From NCBI RefSeq assembly GCF_963678635.1, contig NC_087062.1, positions 60,615,584 through 60,679,583 of the forward strand: DNA of 64,000 bases, read 5' to 3'. The notes beneath the pieces were generated by a model. That model saw only the letters and a program-made list of their open reading frames with translations, made no database searches and had not been told where the DNA came from. This document shows positions 33,120 through 44,968 of the stretch, one piece after another (within the stretch, counting starts at the first letter, position 1; every line of letters begins with the position of its first letter). The stretch is from Symsagittifera roscoffensis. Its lineage: Eukaryota; Xenacoelomorpha; Acoela; Convolutidae. The position numbers were made by a program, and so were the translations under genes.

Positions 33120-35790
33120 TTATAGTGTGTGAAAACTTGACTAAGTCAACAAAGACTGATTATTGAAATATTTAAACTTTTCGTTTTGCTTAAGTGTGGT
33201 CAGACAAGATCTTCAAACTGCTATAAACTGTTATCTGAGATTGTTGAATTGCAAAGGATGGTTTAAGTTAATTATTATTTTTAATTTATGCAGGCCTTAG
33301 GTGAGTATAATAAACTATTTAAAACTCACTGAAATTTTTAATCTACATAGGACATATCTTCACTTTGTGGCGACCTGATAGGGTTTGGGTACGCGCGCTC
33401 GAGAAGGGTGGGTACCTCATTACCTTTCCTAGCCACAGAGTTCCTTAGTTTTATTATCTAGGGCAACAGCATAAAACATTATGCACCAACAGATTATGCT
33501 TGGTGAGTAGTTCTAAGTTAATTTTGTGCCACATCCGAAACTTTTTTAAACCAGCAAAAGCGAAAACAAAATTATGATGAAGTGACGTAGGACGCCAGAA
33601 AAGAAATCTTATCCAGATCACTCCTCATGGTGCACATTTCGTGAAAATGTTAGAATGCAGAGAGATGTAAAACAGTGCCAATTATGTTACACGGTGAGTT
33701 GAGGAAACGTGGATAAATTCCCATTTCTGATGTGATTTGTAAGTTGATTATAGAACACTGGATCACTATTTGAAGGTAACCCGGAGTAATGCGGTCAATG
33801 GGGATGTAGATTTAGGGGATTTCTTCTCTAGGTTCGTTTTCTCTTTCCTAACGACACCGCAAAGTCATCCCTTGGACAGTGAATTTAGTGGTGCGACCGA
33901 GATTCACTACTGTCTACAATCCCGAAAGGGTTATTTTGGTGGCAACTATTCTGTATTGTATTATGTTGCTTGCCCCTCTGTGTCTTATTTTTTCTTTTTG
34001 TTTTTCTGACTAAATTGAAGAAACTTGATGAGGTTGACTTCAGCTAACTTCCATTTACTAGAAGTATAACGCTTTATTCAACGTTGTTATAACTTTTGGT
34101 ACCAAGCTTTGTTCTGTTTTCAAATATTATTATTGCCCTTCCTAGATCATAAATAACAAATTTTCGACAACAAAAATTGCAAAAAAATACACTTTTCTGA
34201 TCTGATATAAATATTGAGTTTTTCAAAATGAATTTGGTCAGAACATTCTGTTCTACTTGCAAAGCAAATGGCTTTTTTATTGTTCATGGAATTTTTGGGG
34301 TCAAGAAAATGTGGTCTCTGTTTTGATATTTGAAGAATGCTGTTTTCAGGTATAAAAAATAATATACGCTTAAAACACATACTTAAGTATAAAAATGTTT
34401 TGCCATGGATCAAACTGGTTCTCAATCATAAATTTTCAATTTTGCTTTTAGTGTTAAATTTATGCTAAAAATTTTTGTGAAACAATTAAGTGTTCAACTA
34501 CCCGAGTCGAAGTGCTTACTTTAAATTTGCCTTTTCAAAGACGAGACATCGAGATGCTGTCGAGTACGTTCGAAACATACCTGAAGCTCGGTCGAAAAAA
34601 TACCTCGAGTATGATCTTCCGGCGGCAAAATGAAGTAAAAAAATTAATTTTTCAAATTTCAACCACTTTTTAACGTTTTCGGCTCAAATCGAAAAAACAG
34701 ATTATCTTTTATTTGTTTAAAAAATTTATTTCTGTTTTTTTCCACCTGTCCTACTTTTCACTACAATAAAAGAGAAGTTCCATTAGGCCAATCATAGGTC
34801 TATTACCAGTCATACCTTTCACCAGATCGATGTTGCACTAAGCATCAATACAAGAAGCAAATCAAAACGCTAATTTCGAATGCGGCCTTTGTAAGTTGCG
34901 ATTGCTTACTCGATTGCTAAATTATATCGCTCTTCTTAGAAAAGTAGAAAATCTAGGCTAGATAATTGTCGTACTCTGACTCAGCTCCTCAATTGAGACA
35001 AAAAATCGTTTCCTGGTAAAAGTATTTTTTGGTTTTCGGGTAAAAATATTGACCCCCTACAAGCCTTAATATGCTAGCAAATTACAACGCAAAAAATGTT
35101 TGATTATCATTTTTCTTGAGCTTTTTACTTCAAATTGTTATGATTTAATGATTATTGATGACATTTAATTTAGTTTGTAAGATAAGTTCTGCTAGCAAAT
35201 TCGTTTTGCATACGACCTAATTGATTAAACTTAATTTAAAATGATACATAAGTTCTGCTCGTGAAGCCGTTTGCAGACGAAATGAATGATGAGTTTTTAA
35301 AGAAGTACTTGTAAGAAGTAAGTTTGATTTACATCAGAAGATAAGTTTGAGAAAATTTACTTTTAAGAAGATAAGTTTGATTTTAAGAACTAATTTTGCC
35401 AACAATTTTCAGTACGATGGTATTTAAGTAACATGCCCTTTGAAATCAATTTGAGCAATTTTTAGATGTTTTTTTTTAGGAAGAAACACAGGAAGAAACA
35501 CAACTTGAATGGGTTTTATCGATTTGGGTACACCAGCAATTTCTTCTGAGACTTACTAAAATGGTCATTTGATTCGGTGCATTGACATTTATGTCCCAGA
35601 CAATTATATACCAGAAAGAATTGCCCGAAATTGTTTTGCGAAACTAGTTTCTTTGATTTGACCTAATGATCTTTAATGCTTTGTTCTTTTGAGCTTGTTT
35701 GGTCGTTCTATAATTAGACTCTATGCGTACCAATTAGCCATAGAACTGTCAAAGGCAGACGAAACTTTAAAGAACAAATTGAATTTTAAA
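33120..35790. other. AT-rich intergenic sequence
   Basis: No gene, repeat array or element end could be recognised. A GC-rich island with GGGTACGCGCGCTCGAG lies near 33388. Short open frames (33770-34009, 34074-34425) have no coding character. Confidence 0.4.
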
Positions 35791-35791
35791 A

Positions 35792-35864
35792 AAGCGTTTG
35801 GCCGAGCGGTGAAGTCATTAGATTCAAGATCAAAAGGTCTGAAGTTCAAATCTCGGGTCAGACA
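35792..35864 (+). pseudogene. tRNA-Leu(CAA)-like relic or SINE head
   Basis: A polymerase III A box TGGCCGAGCGG (35799-35809) and a B box-like GTTCAAATC (35844-35852) stand at tRNA spacing, with a seven-base loop TTCAAGA between them that would present anticodon CAA. Four of five anticodon-stem pairs form, but the acceptor and T stems do not pair, so this is not a working tRNA. It may be a decayed tRNA gene or the head of a tRNA-derived SINE. Confidence 0.4.
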
Positions 35865-36281
35865 AAATTTTTTTTGTAAATTTGAAATTGAAAAACTCAA
35901 AACTGGTTAAACTAGAGCAAAGTTGAAATGGGTTGACTCGAGTGAGGCAAAAAGAAAGAGGATGGGAAAAGCTTGATTACAATGAAAATTTTACCGCTCT
36001 CAAAACGGGTTTAGCTTACTTTGGAAATTTCTAGGAAAAAGTTGAATTTGGAAAAGTTTATTCCTTTGCATCATCAGCTTTTGAAAATAAACTGACATTG
36101 AATTATAGTTTGTTGTTGCTGCTGCACCCTTTGAGGAAACTAAAAAGTTTTTTTTTTGGGTCGTAGGCCACAACTAATTTGGGAAGATTTTGTCAGGTTT
36201 GACAAAGAAATTTTTTATAACGTGACACTCTTTGCCCACCTCACGTTTTTCCGATCAATTTTTCGGCGTTTTTCTGTTCGT
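35865..36281. other. Non-coding AT-rich sequence
   Basis: Nothing recognised between the tRNA-like relic and the transposase remnant. Confidence 0.3.
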
Positions 36282-37080
36282 CTAGGAATTTTCTATGAGT
36301 TTGGGAAATGATGGGTGTTTGGTGTTTACGAGCTTAAAGAATTTGCTATTCCAACAGTCAACAGCATTGTTGGTTCTGGGACGCCCTGTTACCTTACGTT
36401 GATGACAACTGCAGCTGTCAACGTCGAATCTGGAGTTTTTACGTTTTCCATTTGCCGCTGAGATTCGACCAATGTAATTGTCATCAAAGTAGTTGAAGAT
36501 AGAGTGGACTGACTTCTCAGGGCATGTCTTCTGAAGAGTTTCAAAAGTAGTGGAAACATCACTTACTGGCAGGAAAGTTGTTTGTATTCCCGGTTGACTG
36601 ATTGTGAAGCCAGACATTTTGGCTCAAATGGAAATAGCAGTATTGAATTTGTACAATTTCGGATATTGAATTAAGCGCTTTTTTGAAATCAATGCTTGCT
36701 AGCTTAGGAGCTTCTATATCGAAGCAGCTCCAAAGACGAATATGGAAGCAATGCATACACAATATGAATCAGAGTTCCCTCGACTGATGCGTGGACGTAG
36801 AAATGGTGGTGCCATCGCAGAACCAATCATCAGCGCCACTGAGAAGATCGAGTCTTGGAAGAGTGGTTAAAACCATTAATCCTTTGGTATCATTAGGTCC
36901 AGAGTCAAAATGAAGGAAACGCTCGCCACTGTAAGTCACTCTCAGCAACTCTGGCATTTCAAAATTAGTTAAGGACACTGGTTCCTGCATTATGTGCCGT
37001 TTTTCCTATCTTATTCTCCTAATTGTCCTCTGGTTGGTCGGGATTACTGATGCAGTCTCTAAGTTGATGTCTTTCCGGAC
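36282..37080 (-). pseudogene. MULE (Mutator-like) transposase remnant
   Basis: On the minus strand, pieces follow one another: from 37080 a segment with PTNQRTIRRIR; 36990-36769 with GERFLHFDSGPND and DLLSGADDWFCDGTT (the DGT of the first catalytic Asp); 36762-36559 with SIDFKKALNSISEI (second Asp) and CYFHLSQNVW; and 36617-36282 with NYFDDNYIGR and GRPRTNNAVDCWNSKFF, whose Asn-Asn-Ala-Val pattern carries Asp where the family has Glu. This order is that of MULE transposases often found with FLYWCH fingers. A stop near 36769 and a frameshift near 36590 break it. Only the C-terminal two thirds remain. Confidence 0.75.
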
Positions 37081-38548
37081 GGAAAGAATTGTTTGACGTG
37101 GTGGCTCGGCTGGATCCGGAAAATGACTGATCATTTATGACAGTGACGGTCTCTTGGAAAGTGCGCACACGGCCATTGCATTCAGATAGAAATCCATTGC
37201 CACGAAATTGAGGTGTCTGTTAGAATTCCATGTTTGAAATATGCGTATGCATCTTGAAGTAGAATTTTGTGTTCTTTTTATCATAAGGATTTCCATTGTT
37301 ATTTCTGGTCTAATTGCTCAGTAGCGAGGCCTTATCGATTTAATCCTTCCTATTGCGAGCTTATCAATTTAATCCGGTCATCGACTAGTGTGGCAATAGC
37401 TCGAACAATTTTTTGACAGTTTTGTGACATTTTTGCTTGGGTACCAAATATCTTTGACACGTTTTGCATTTTGGATTGTTTTTGTCGGGCCATAAAATTC
37501 TGGAACACATATGCCCTGTCAAGTGGGATTCGGGCGGCTATCGGAAGACAGCTGATTTTTATCCGAATCAGTTTAAGTCAATTTCTCAGGCACAAACAAT
37601 GTTTTTCGTTTTCAAATTCTAAATGAACCCTTTATGATAAGCCCTATATTTGTGTTAAAATGATTCGGATGTCTCAGAAAATTGATTCAAAATGGATTCG
37701 AAGCAAAAGAAAAACCTTGTTCTGAACTTTTTTTATTATCATTACTATTACGTCTGCAGGAAACGTTTGGATAATTGCATAAAAATGTAACAACAAAGTT
37801 GCAAAAAGTTTATTGATTATGTTGCGAAAAAATGCTCAAAAGTTGGAATTTTTTGAGAAAACAGCTCTAAAGATTTTTTTTCACAAATCATTCAAAGTTT
37901 AAGAAAAGTTTTGGGATTAAGTTAACATCTTAGGCTTAGAATTTGAATATGCTAATTACAAATTTCCGTATGCATTTCTGAGAACCCAAACACTAACTCT
38001 ACGCGGGTTACGTAGCAGTAGGCAGATAAGCGTAAGTAGACAGGTCATTAAGCATACCCCTTTTTTCAGTTTTTTTTATATCTATGACGATTTGTGCAAT
38101 AAAAGCATCATTTCAATCTTCGGACAATCGTGAAGGTTTTTGTGTGTCATAGCGTTATCTCAAATATCTACTGTGTTTGAACTGTTCCTTGTTAAAAATT
38201 CTAACCAGAGTTGAAAAATTCTCTCGAAATGAAGCTTGATGTCTTTTTTAAGCTAATCAGATTTAAATATTGCAACAAATTTTTGCCGTTTAAATTTTTA
38301 TTGTTTTAATTTTCTGTCATCTTAGGTAAAGATAACCACAATACCAACTATTTTCTCAGCTCTGATACTTTGTTTGGTGGCCAGTCAATGAGAACATGGT
38401 CTAAGAGCAGAAAGGGTCTTACAGATGAAAAACTGACAAATAATGATTTATACGGGCTAATTGATTACACAAGCAAAGCTGAGAAGTTTCTGAGAAGTTG
38501 ACAGCGAGAAAAGATTGTTTTAACACGAGAAATATTTTTCTGAGCAAT
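37081..38548. other. AT-rich intergenic sequence
   Basis: No gene or repeat recognised. The right edge is the 3' LTR of element D. Confidence 0.35.
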
Positions 38549-38959
38549 TGAGTAAGGACTGAATGTGGTTAACTCATAGAGTAATTTCGGATAGGGTACA
38601 CCGTCTGCTCGTCACGCTATCTTATTTTCGGCCGGATAGATTCGTGCAACTTCTTAGTCTAATACCGATCCTAATCTTACTCTTATACTTTCTAGTCTCA
38701 GGGTGTTTAACTAGTCTCTGCTAGGCTCAATAGATCTAGGGTATACTGGTTTGTTGCGGCTGCTGAAGTTCTCTTGGAGAGGCAACTAATTTCTAAGTTT
38801 AATTCAAATCTCTCTGGTGCTGAAATTACAAGTAATTTCAGCACTTACAAATAAGTGGGTTGTTAGTTAGATGGATCATGATTGGTTAATATTAAATACT
38901 TTACAGTGGTAAAATATCTAATTTATCCAATCATAAAATATAGTTTAGATCAGGTTCCA
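38549..38959 (-). repeat. 3' LTR of element D
   Basis: Direct copy of 61980-62390. Minus-strand ends are TGGAACC and ACTCA. On the internal side it is preceded on the minus strand by CCGGATGGG, a short purine run that could serve as polypurine tract. Confidence 0.9.
38819..38842. promoter_or_regulatory. Perfect 11-bp hairpin in the 3' LTR
   Basis: GCTGAAATTAC and GTAATTTCAGC form an uninterrupted inverted repeat around two A residues. It is kept without change in the other LTR (62250-62273), although bases right beside it differ. Confidence 0.7.
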
Positions 38960-40544
38960 CCCATCCGGGTTTTACAGAGTTTTTTAGAATTATCTTTCTG
39001 CAATTCAAAGGATGGATGATGGACGTTGGTATTTGGCGAACATCGTACTCTTGTCCGGTTTCTCTTGTTAGAGAAGTTCCAGGACGCTGGAGTTAGGGGC
39101 ATCAATCGTTGTGTCTTCTTGTGACAACGATGGTGTTTCCCAATGAAATCAATCTGATTTAAGAATGGTTTGCTATGACGGGTTTTTCTGTTTTATGTAG
39201 AGAACTTCTTTTGTGTTCGACCTCGTCTGGGAATGGCGTGGAGATTGTGCGTGGAGGGGATGCCTTGTAACTCAGATCTGAACGTATACTTGAACATCGA
39301 GGTGGTCATTGGTCTAGTTCAATGAAGTCCTTTTCTGCGAAGTCAAGTTGTACTCTAAATCCTTTGAGTTTGTGATTGTGGACGGCATATTGGTTTGTGG
39401 TTGGCCATTCTTTTTCGAGTGTAGTGGGGTCATTTTGTTGGATGTTCTTCTTTGTTGTTGTATGCTGATCTATATACTGCAAAGTATAGTTTACATTTTA
39501 TAAAATTTTTATTAGTTCAGTGTTTTAATTATGATTTTGGTTAGTTGTTTTCACAAAAACATTTTGTTTTAGTTCGGTTATTTTGAAGAGTTACTCACCC
39601 TTGAGTGCCTCTTATTAAAAATAGAAGTGTGGTCACAAAGCGTGGATGTAGCGCGGTGGGTTAGGCCGGCTATAGAGCATGCTCAGGACGTCCTCTCTGG
39701 TGGGTTAGGCCAGGAGTGGGAGTATGATTTCGTGCGGTTTCTGTGAGAGGTCCTGTTATGTGATAACGTTTTATGTTGGGTTTATGGTGGTCTTTCTTAT
39801 GTTCCGTTGGTTGTGTCCTTTTTTCAAAAATCAAATTGTTTTTGTTATGGGTTTGTCTTTCGACTTTTTTGTGTTTTATTATTTCTTTCTTAAACTTTAT
39901 AATAGTCTTCAAAAGAATAATTTATCCAGTTTTAAACTGGGTTAATCCGGTTTGGTTACCGTTGGTTTTCTTTTCTTAGTCATGCTATTGTTTTATGATT
40001 TGTGGTGTTTAGTAAGCTGCGTTGGTTAGTTTGGTTTAGTATATAATTCCTTTCCAACCGGGTTAAAGGAAAGTTTGAAACTTGTTATCGTGTGTTAGAG
40101 TTGTTGAGTGTGAAAACTTGAAACTAAAATTCATTATTTAAATAATTCTTCGTGGGCGAGCTGTGCGAGTTTGGATAGAATTCTTGTGCGAGTGAATGAA
40201 AATAACAAATTTTATCAATTTACTACATAGAATTTTAATTTTACTGCTAGTTTTGGGGGAAAGTTAAATTACAAATTTGCATTTTTATGAAATTTACTGC
40301 TTTTGGGGAAACAATTTATAAATTAATTTACTACATTGGTATGAATTTTATTGTAATTATCTAGTGCAAAATATTAATAAAGTTTGGAAGAATTTTAAGA
40401 AGTTTTATTTTTTATTTTTATTTTTTGTTTTTTGCAGATGATCGTGGGATGAAGACTAAAAATCTAAATGAAACATGAGTAAAGAATGGTTAGTATTTAT
40501 TTTAAATTTATTAGTGAAGAATTTGTATAAATTATACTTACCTG
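38960..40544. other. Element D 3' non-coding region
   Basis: About 1.6 kb between the last ORF and the 3' LTR with no convincing gene. A plus-strand frame at 39724-39979 would encode hydrophobic residues but runs against the element. It contains a run of poly-T tracts near 40400. Confidence 0.45.
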
Positions 40545-42351
40545 TTAGTCGTCGGGGAAAAAACCGTGGGGGAAGATGTCGTGTATCATGTCGGAATTTG
40601 TTAGTAATTTTGCTAGTATGCGAATGAAGTTTTTAGTTTGAAGCAGTGGCCAAAGCAATTGAAGTGCTTTAATAGTTTTTAGTTCTTCGGTGCCAACTGC
40701 AAACTCATAGGGTGTGTTTTGAATGAGATTATATATTTTGTGATTGTATTTAGTATTGTGGATGAATTCTAATATAGGGATTTCTATAGGTTGGATAAAT
40801 TCATGTGGGATAAGGAAGGGTCTGGATTCTTCTGCGTTAAAGGTTTTCGTGATGGGACAAAATATATACATTTGTGTTATTGGGTCATAATTGTGGAGGA
40901 TGCCGTGGAGGTTAGTATCTTTGATGCATTATGTGAAATTTAGAAAAAATGGCGAAGTGTACTTTGAGTTAAGGAACTGAAAACGGTGGTGTGGTTGTCT
41001 TGATGGAGTGTGTAGATCAAAATGATTTTGTATGAAGCGATAATATGTATATGTGTGGGTTTGTTTAGTGCGTAACATAATGTCGTGTGGGCAATGCAAA
41101 TCGCGTTCATGTGGTGCAAGGAAGTTGAAGGTTAGTGAAAATAATTGAAATTTTTCTTTAAAACTTTCGTAAGCTTGCATGTCAGTTAGTGCTTCAAAAT
41201 GATGTGATCAAATTTTCGATCAAATATATTGAGTGTAAATACATATGGTGTTTTGATGAAACATTTTTCTGTTAGTTGTGGGTTAGCGAAGCGGTCGTCA
41301 TCTAAAAATTGGTCTTGATTAGTTCGGATGATATTATGATCGTAATATTCTAGTGTAAATTCGTTAGCTCGGGGTGCAGTGAATGTTTTTAGTGATTTTT
41401 TATATCCTATATAAGTAAGTTGTCTATGTGTTAGTGGTGTGGTGAGTCGATATAGCATATCTTGATTCCTTTCTATATCATTATGAGTATTAGATAATGG
41501 TAGGCAAAGGGGATTAGTAAAATGATAATATGATGTCCAATGAAGTGTAGGCATTAAAACATGTTCATCTACAAAACTACGTGTGTCGTTAGTGTCGTGA
41601 GGGGTGTTTAAAGTATATTGTGGAAATGAAGGTAAGGTGATTGCTAGAAAATCTTTCGTGTTGGTGTGATGTGGATGATTAATATCTTCACGGGCTGTTC
41701 CTGGTTTGGTTGGGAATGGATGGTTGGGGAATTTTCTTTTAAAAGTGCTATAACTCTATTAGTGCTATTTGATGATTCGGTGGTTGTGGATGATTGTGCT
41801 AATGATGCAGTATAAGCTGAAGAGGGTGTAGGGGTAGGTGGGTTTGAGGATTCTATTGTGGAAGGAATCTGATTTATAGTTAGGGTGTTAGGGTGTAATA
41901 GTTGTTGTTGGAGGGTGATAAAATTATCGAGTTCTTGGGAGATTTGGGGAATATCTGGAGAATTGGATGATCGGTCTGAATGAAATGAAGAGTAGGTTGG
42001 GGTTACTTGTGAAGCATAAGAGGGGGTAGAAATGGACGGGAGTGGGTTATTTGGTGGGATTGGTCGAAAAGGGGGCTTTGAAAAAACTGAGGAGTTGGTT
42101 TGAAAATTATTGGATGGAGATAGTTCGGAGTCTGCAAATTCATCAGGGGTTTCTATATTAGGGTTATTAAGTTGTGAAATGGAGTATAAAACTGAAATAT
42201 CTGAATTAGTGTCTGAATTCATGCTTGATGTTATATTACTAGTTGGCAAATCGGGTGGCGGGAAAGCAAAAAGTGGAATTATTGTAATTGGAGTGTTGAG
42301 GTTGGTTGGATGGGAATTTGAGCTGTGTAGGGATCCAAGTTGTCGGCTCAT
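40545..42351 (-). pseudogene. Element D post-envelope ORF (unknown, about 550 residues)
   Basis: Starts at ATG 42351, which overlaps the stop of the preceding short frame as ATGA. 42351-41644 (235 residues) is Ser/Pro/Asn-rich with a Gln-rich LITLQQQLL-like helix near its middle. After breaks near 41640, 41183 and 40929 the frame goes on through 41554-41186 (MPTLHWTSYYHFTNPLCLPL), 41180-40929 (MQAYESFKEKFQLFSLTFNF) and 40871-40545 (MYIFCPITKTFNAEESRPFL), ending HDIFPHGFFPDD. The C-terminal 300 residues look globular. No family recognised, no signal peptide or membrane segment seen. It is the last gene before the 3' LTR, where some retroviruses keep regulatory genes; that parallel is only positional. 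Confidence 0.5.
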
Positions 42352-42572
42352 CGTGGGCTAAAAAAATTATTATTTTGAGACTGAAAAGCGGTGGTATGGG
42401 GTTGTTCGATAATTTGTTCATATGTATTTTCATCTTGTGAATGATGTGTCATTATATGTTGTATGGGACTTAGCGACATGTTGGGTCTAAAATTTGGATT
42501 ATGTGTTATTGCTAAATTTCGAAAATTTCGTTGGACTAAGGATAATGGATGGTTATGTGGTAGGGGCGGCAA
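42348..42572 (-). CDS. Short ORF between envelope and post-envelope gene
   Basis: A 74-codon open frame rich in His, Gln and Asn (SLSPIQHIMTHHSQDENTYE) with no in-frame ATG at its start. It could be the cytoplasmic tail of the envelope protein after a frameshift, or the N terminus of the next protein. Its TGA overlaps the ATG of the next ORF. Confidence 0.35.
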   Translation of the reverse strand: MPPLPHNHPLSLVQRNFRNLAITHNPNFRPNMSLSPIQHIMTHHSQDENTYEQIIEQPHTTAFQSQNNNFFSPR

Positions 42573-42648
42573 CTGTGGTGCTGTAGGCGTTACTTCTATA
42601 TTATTATTTTCTTCGTCGTACGTGTTCTGTCTTGTCGCTATTTTTGTG

Positions 42649-44968
42649 TTATATTCTTTTATTTGTGCGTCTAAAAGAATTTTGTTGATTGATGATGAAA
42701 AAATTCCAAAAAAATCCTACAAATAGTATGCGTGCTACACTTGCTTGTCTATTTACTTGTGTGTGTATAGCACATGTGTTATAGATTCCTTTTAAAAGTG
42801 AAAAAAGAAATCCTATAAAAATAAACATTGCGTATAAAATAGTTAATTTTTCTAAGATGTAATAGGGCCATCCTAGGAAATCGAGAATTTCATTTTTTAG
42901 TGTAACAAAGCTAAAAATATTTATAGGTGAAATATCTTGTGGTCTGTATTTTTCACCATTTAGATATATATAGTCTTTAATGTCTTTAAAATATCCGCTA
43001 TAATCTTGTGTATAGATATCTGCAAATCCTGCTGTTTCGGCAAGTTTGCGTAAGTTTTGGTCAATTGATTGTCTTTGTATAGTGTCCATTTGTGTTAATA
43101 ATTCTTGGAATTGTTGTGTTCTAATGTGATGTTGGATATCGGATTTTGAATATATTTCAATTGATTGTAAATCGATATTTGGGTTTCGAGCAATAGCTCT
43201 AATGCTTTCGGGTGAAAATTTTTTGAGTGATTGCATTAATGTGGGGTATGGGGTAAGAAGATAATATTTATCTTCGTTAGGGTTCAGTTGTACTACATTG
43301 TGGCTATTTTCTGATCCACATGGGACTGCGGTATCCCAGAAATATGTTCGTCTTGAAAGTGTGTCAACGAAATGTACTTTATTTTTATAAGAGATAGGGA
43401 TTCTTTTATAGCATCGTTTTTCTTCAAAAACATATAGTGGTGATACTTTTTTGGTACAAGTATAAAACCATAAAATGTTTCCTTCGTAGTCTAAAAAATT
43501 TGATCTATTTCCTGATAGTAAATATCCTGCGTAGGGTATTTTTAATACTGCTAGTGCAAGTGATTGTAGGATTTGTGTCCGTTCTAATTCGCATAGTTGG
43601 TGAAATTTTTCTAATTCAGAGAGTGACATTTCCTGAAAAATTCGACTAATTGTGTAGTCTAATTTCATATCTAAGTGAATATCATAGTGGATATTACCAA
43701 AATAAGAATTATTCATTAGTGATAGTTCTTGTAAACGTGTGCTTTTAGTGTCATGTGGCTTTAGATGTCCACCAGGTTGACCATTACTTTTTTGAAAGTT
43801 AACTGGTATATATGATGTTCCTTCGTTTAGAGGATGAACTGTGGCATAAGGGTCAATTTTTATTTTTCCAGTGGTCATGTCGAAACCTTTTTCGTATTCA
43901 ACTAATATTTCAGAATATTGGGTTTTGTGAAGTGGATTTCTGTATTTGCATGCGAGTTCTGTTTCTTGATATATTTGAAAACGTGTCAATTTATTTTCTA
44001 TATTGTGGATGTTTCGAAAATCAGTACTTTGTTTTCGTGATGGATTTACTTGTTCATATGGAATTTATTGTATAATGTATTTTTCGTGAAATTTTATCAT
44101 TTGAGCGTGTATTTTTGCTACTTGAAATGTTGTACATGTATCTTCGGGAAACCAAACAATTGTTGCTTGTGTTCGTGTTGTAGGGTCACAATAACCTTGA
44201 TCGTTTTTACAAGGTAATGTAATTCCTTGATAGATCATTGTGTTGTCAGATAAATCTCGTGTGAGTTGTATTTTTTCGAGTTGTATTTTCCAATCGAAAA
44301 ACATTATTTCTTGATATCCTCTATTTTTTTGTGTCTGCTTTGCAGTTTGATGGGTTATTTATACCAATGTGTGGAATCCAGTGCTTATCGTGTATTTCAT
44401 AAGTTAATCTTCCGTGTGCGCCGTTGTATGGGTATTTTTCATCTAGTTTAATGTGTCCTTGATATTTTTCAAGTTCTGCTTGATGTACAGAATCGGCAAA
44501 GACTTGAAAATATACTAATTTTCTGTCGTTGTTTTTATTTCTTGTAATATTTAGTCTGAGTAGTTCGTTTTTACAATCATCGGGGTTTAGATGTAAAAGT
44601 CGTTCTATATTACTTTGGTAGAATGATTCGTGGTCAAGTCGGTTTTTATTTCCGTTTGAGACTTGTGAACAATGTACTTTCTTTTCGGAAAATGTTGCTG
44701 TAAATTTATATCCTATAACTGTTGTTGCTCGGGCTTTTGAATAGAGTGTCGCTATTACATTTGTAGTTTCTATAGCTTGTGATTCTGTTTCGCATTGTGA
44801 TACTTGATTTATTGCATATTTGTGTAGTGTTTTTTGTTCATTTTCTTCACAATCGTAATGTGTTACTAATAAGTCTTGAGGTCCTGTGCGGGGAGAAGGA
44901 TTTATGTTCTGATCGGAGATTATTAGAAAAAAGAGTTGGAGAAAAATCAATATTTTCAGAATATACAT
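42649..44968 (-). pseudogene. env: Chuvirus-like (gB-like class III) envelope glycoprotein
   Basis: Starts at ATG 44968 with a hydrophobic signal peptide (MYILKILIFLQLFFLIIS), then a region with a YDC motif and regularly spaced Cys residues. 44968-44321 (215 residues), 44304-44065 (79) and 43989-42649 (446) lie in order; a frame change near 44310 and an in-frame stop at 44065 break the gene. The third piece has a Cys-rich ectodomain part with a FVDTLSRRTYFWD...PCG arrangement and, near residue 385, a transmembrane helix (LTILYAMFIFIGFLFSLL) with a short tail. This layout and the Cys pattern resemble chuvirus glycoproteins, known to have been captured by LTR elements of invertebrates. It would mediate membrane fusion. 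The breaks make this copy inactive. Confidence 0.65.

Larger units (their letters stand above)
24418..33120 (+). mobile_element. Ty3/Gypsy element C, decayed, with a large 3' cargo
   Basis: Gag, RT, RNase H and integrase pieces are homologous to element B (opposite strand) and in the same order, but protease, the gag zinc knuckles and the RT N terminus are missing through a deletion at about 26010-26030. Downstream of integrase, 29.6-32.95 kb carries a series of ORFs without retroviral similarity. The end is placed after a purine-rich stretch (33073-33120) that could be a polypurine tract. LTRs were not identified. Confidence 0.75.

Noticed and set aside
39724..39979. Plus-strand hydrophobic ORFs of about 70-75 codons.
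   Set aside because: They run against element D, in T-rich sequence where hydrophobic frames occur by chance, and have no conserved feature.
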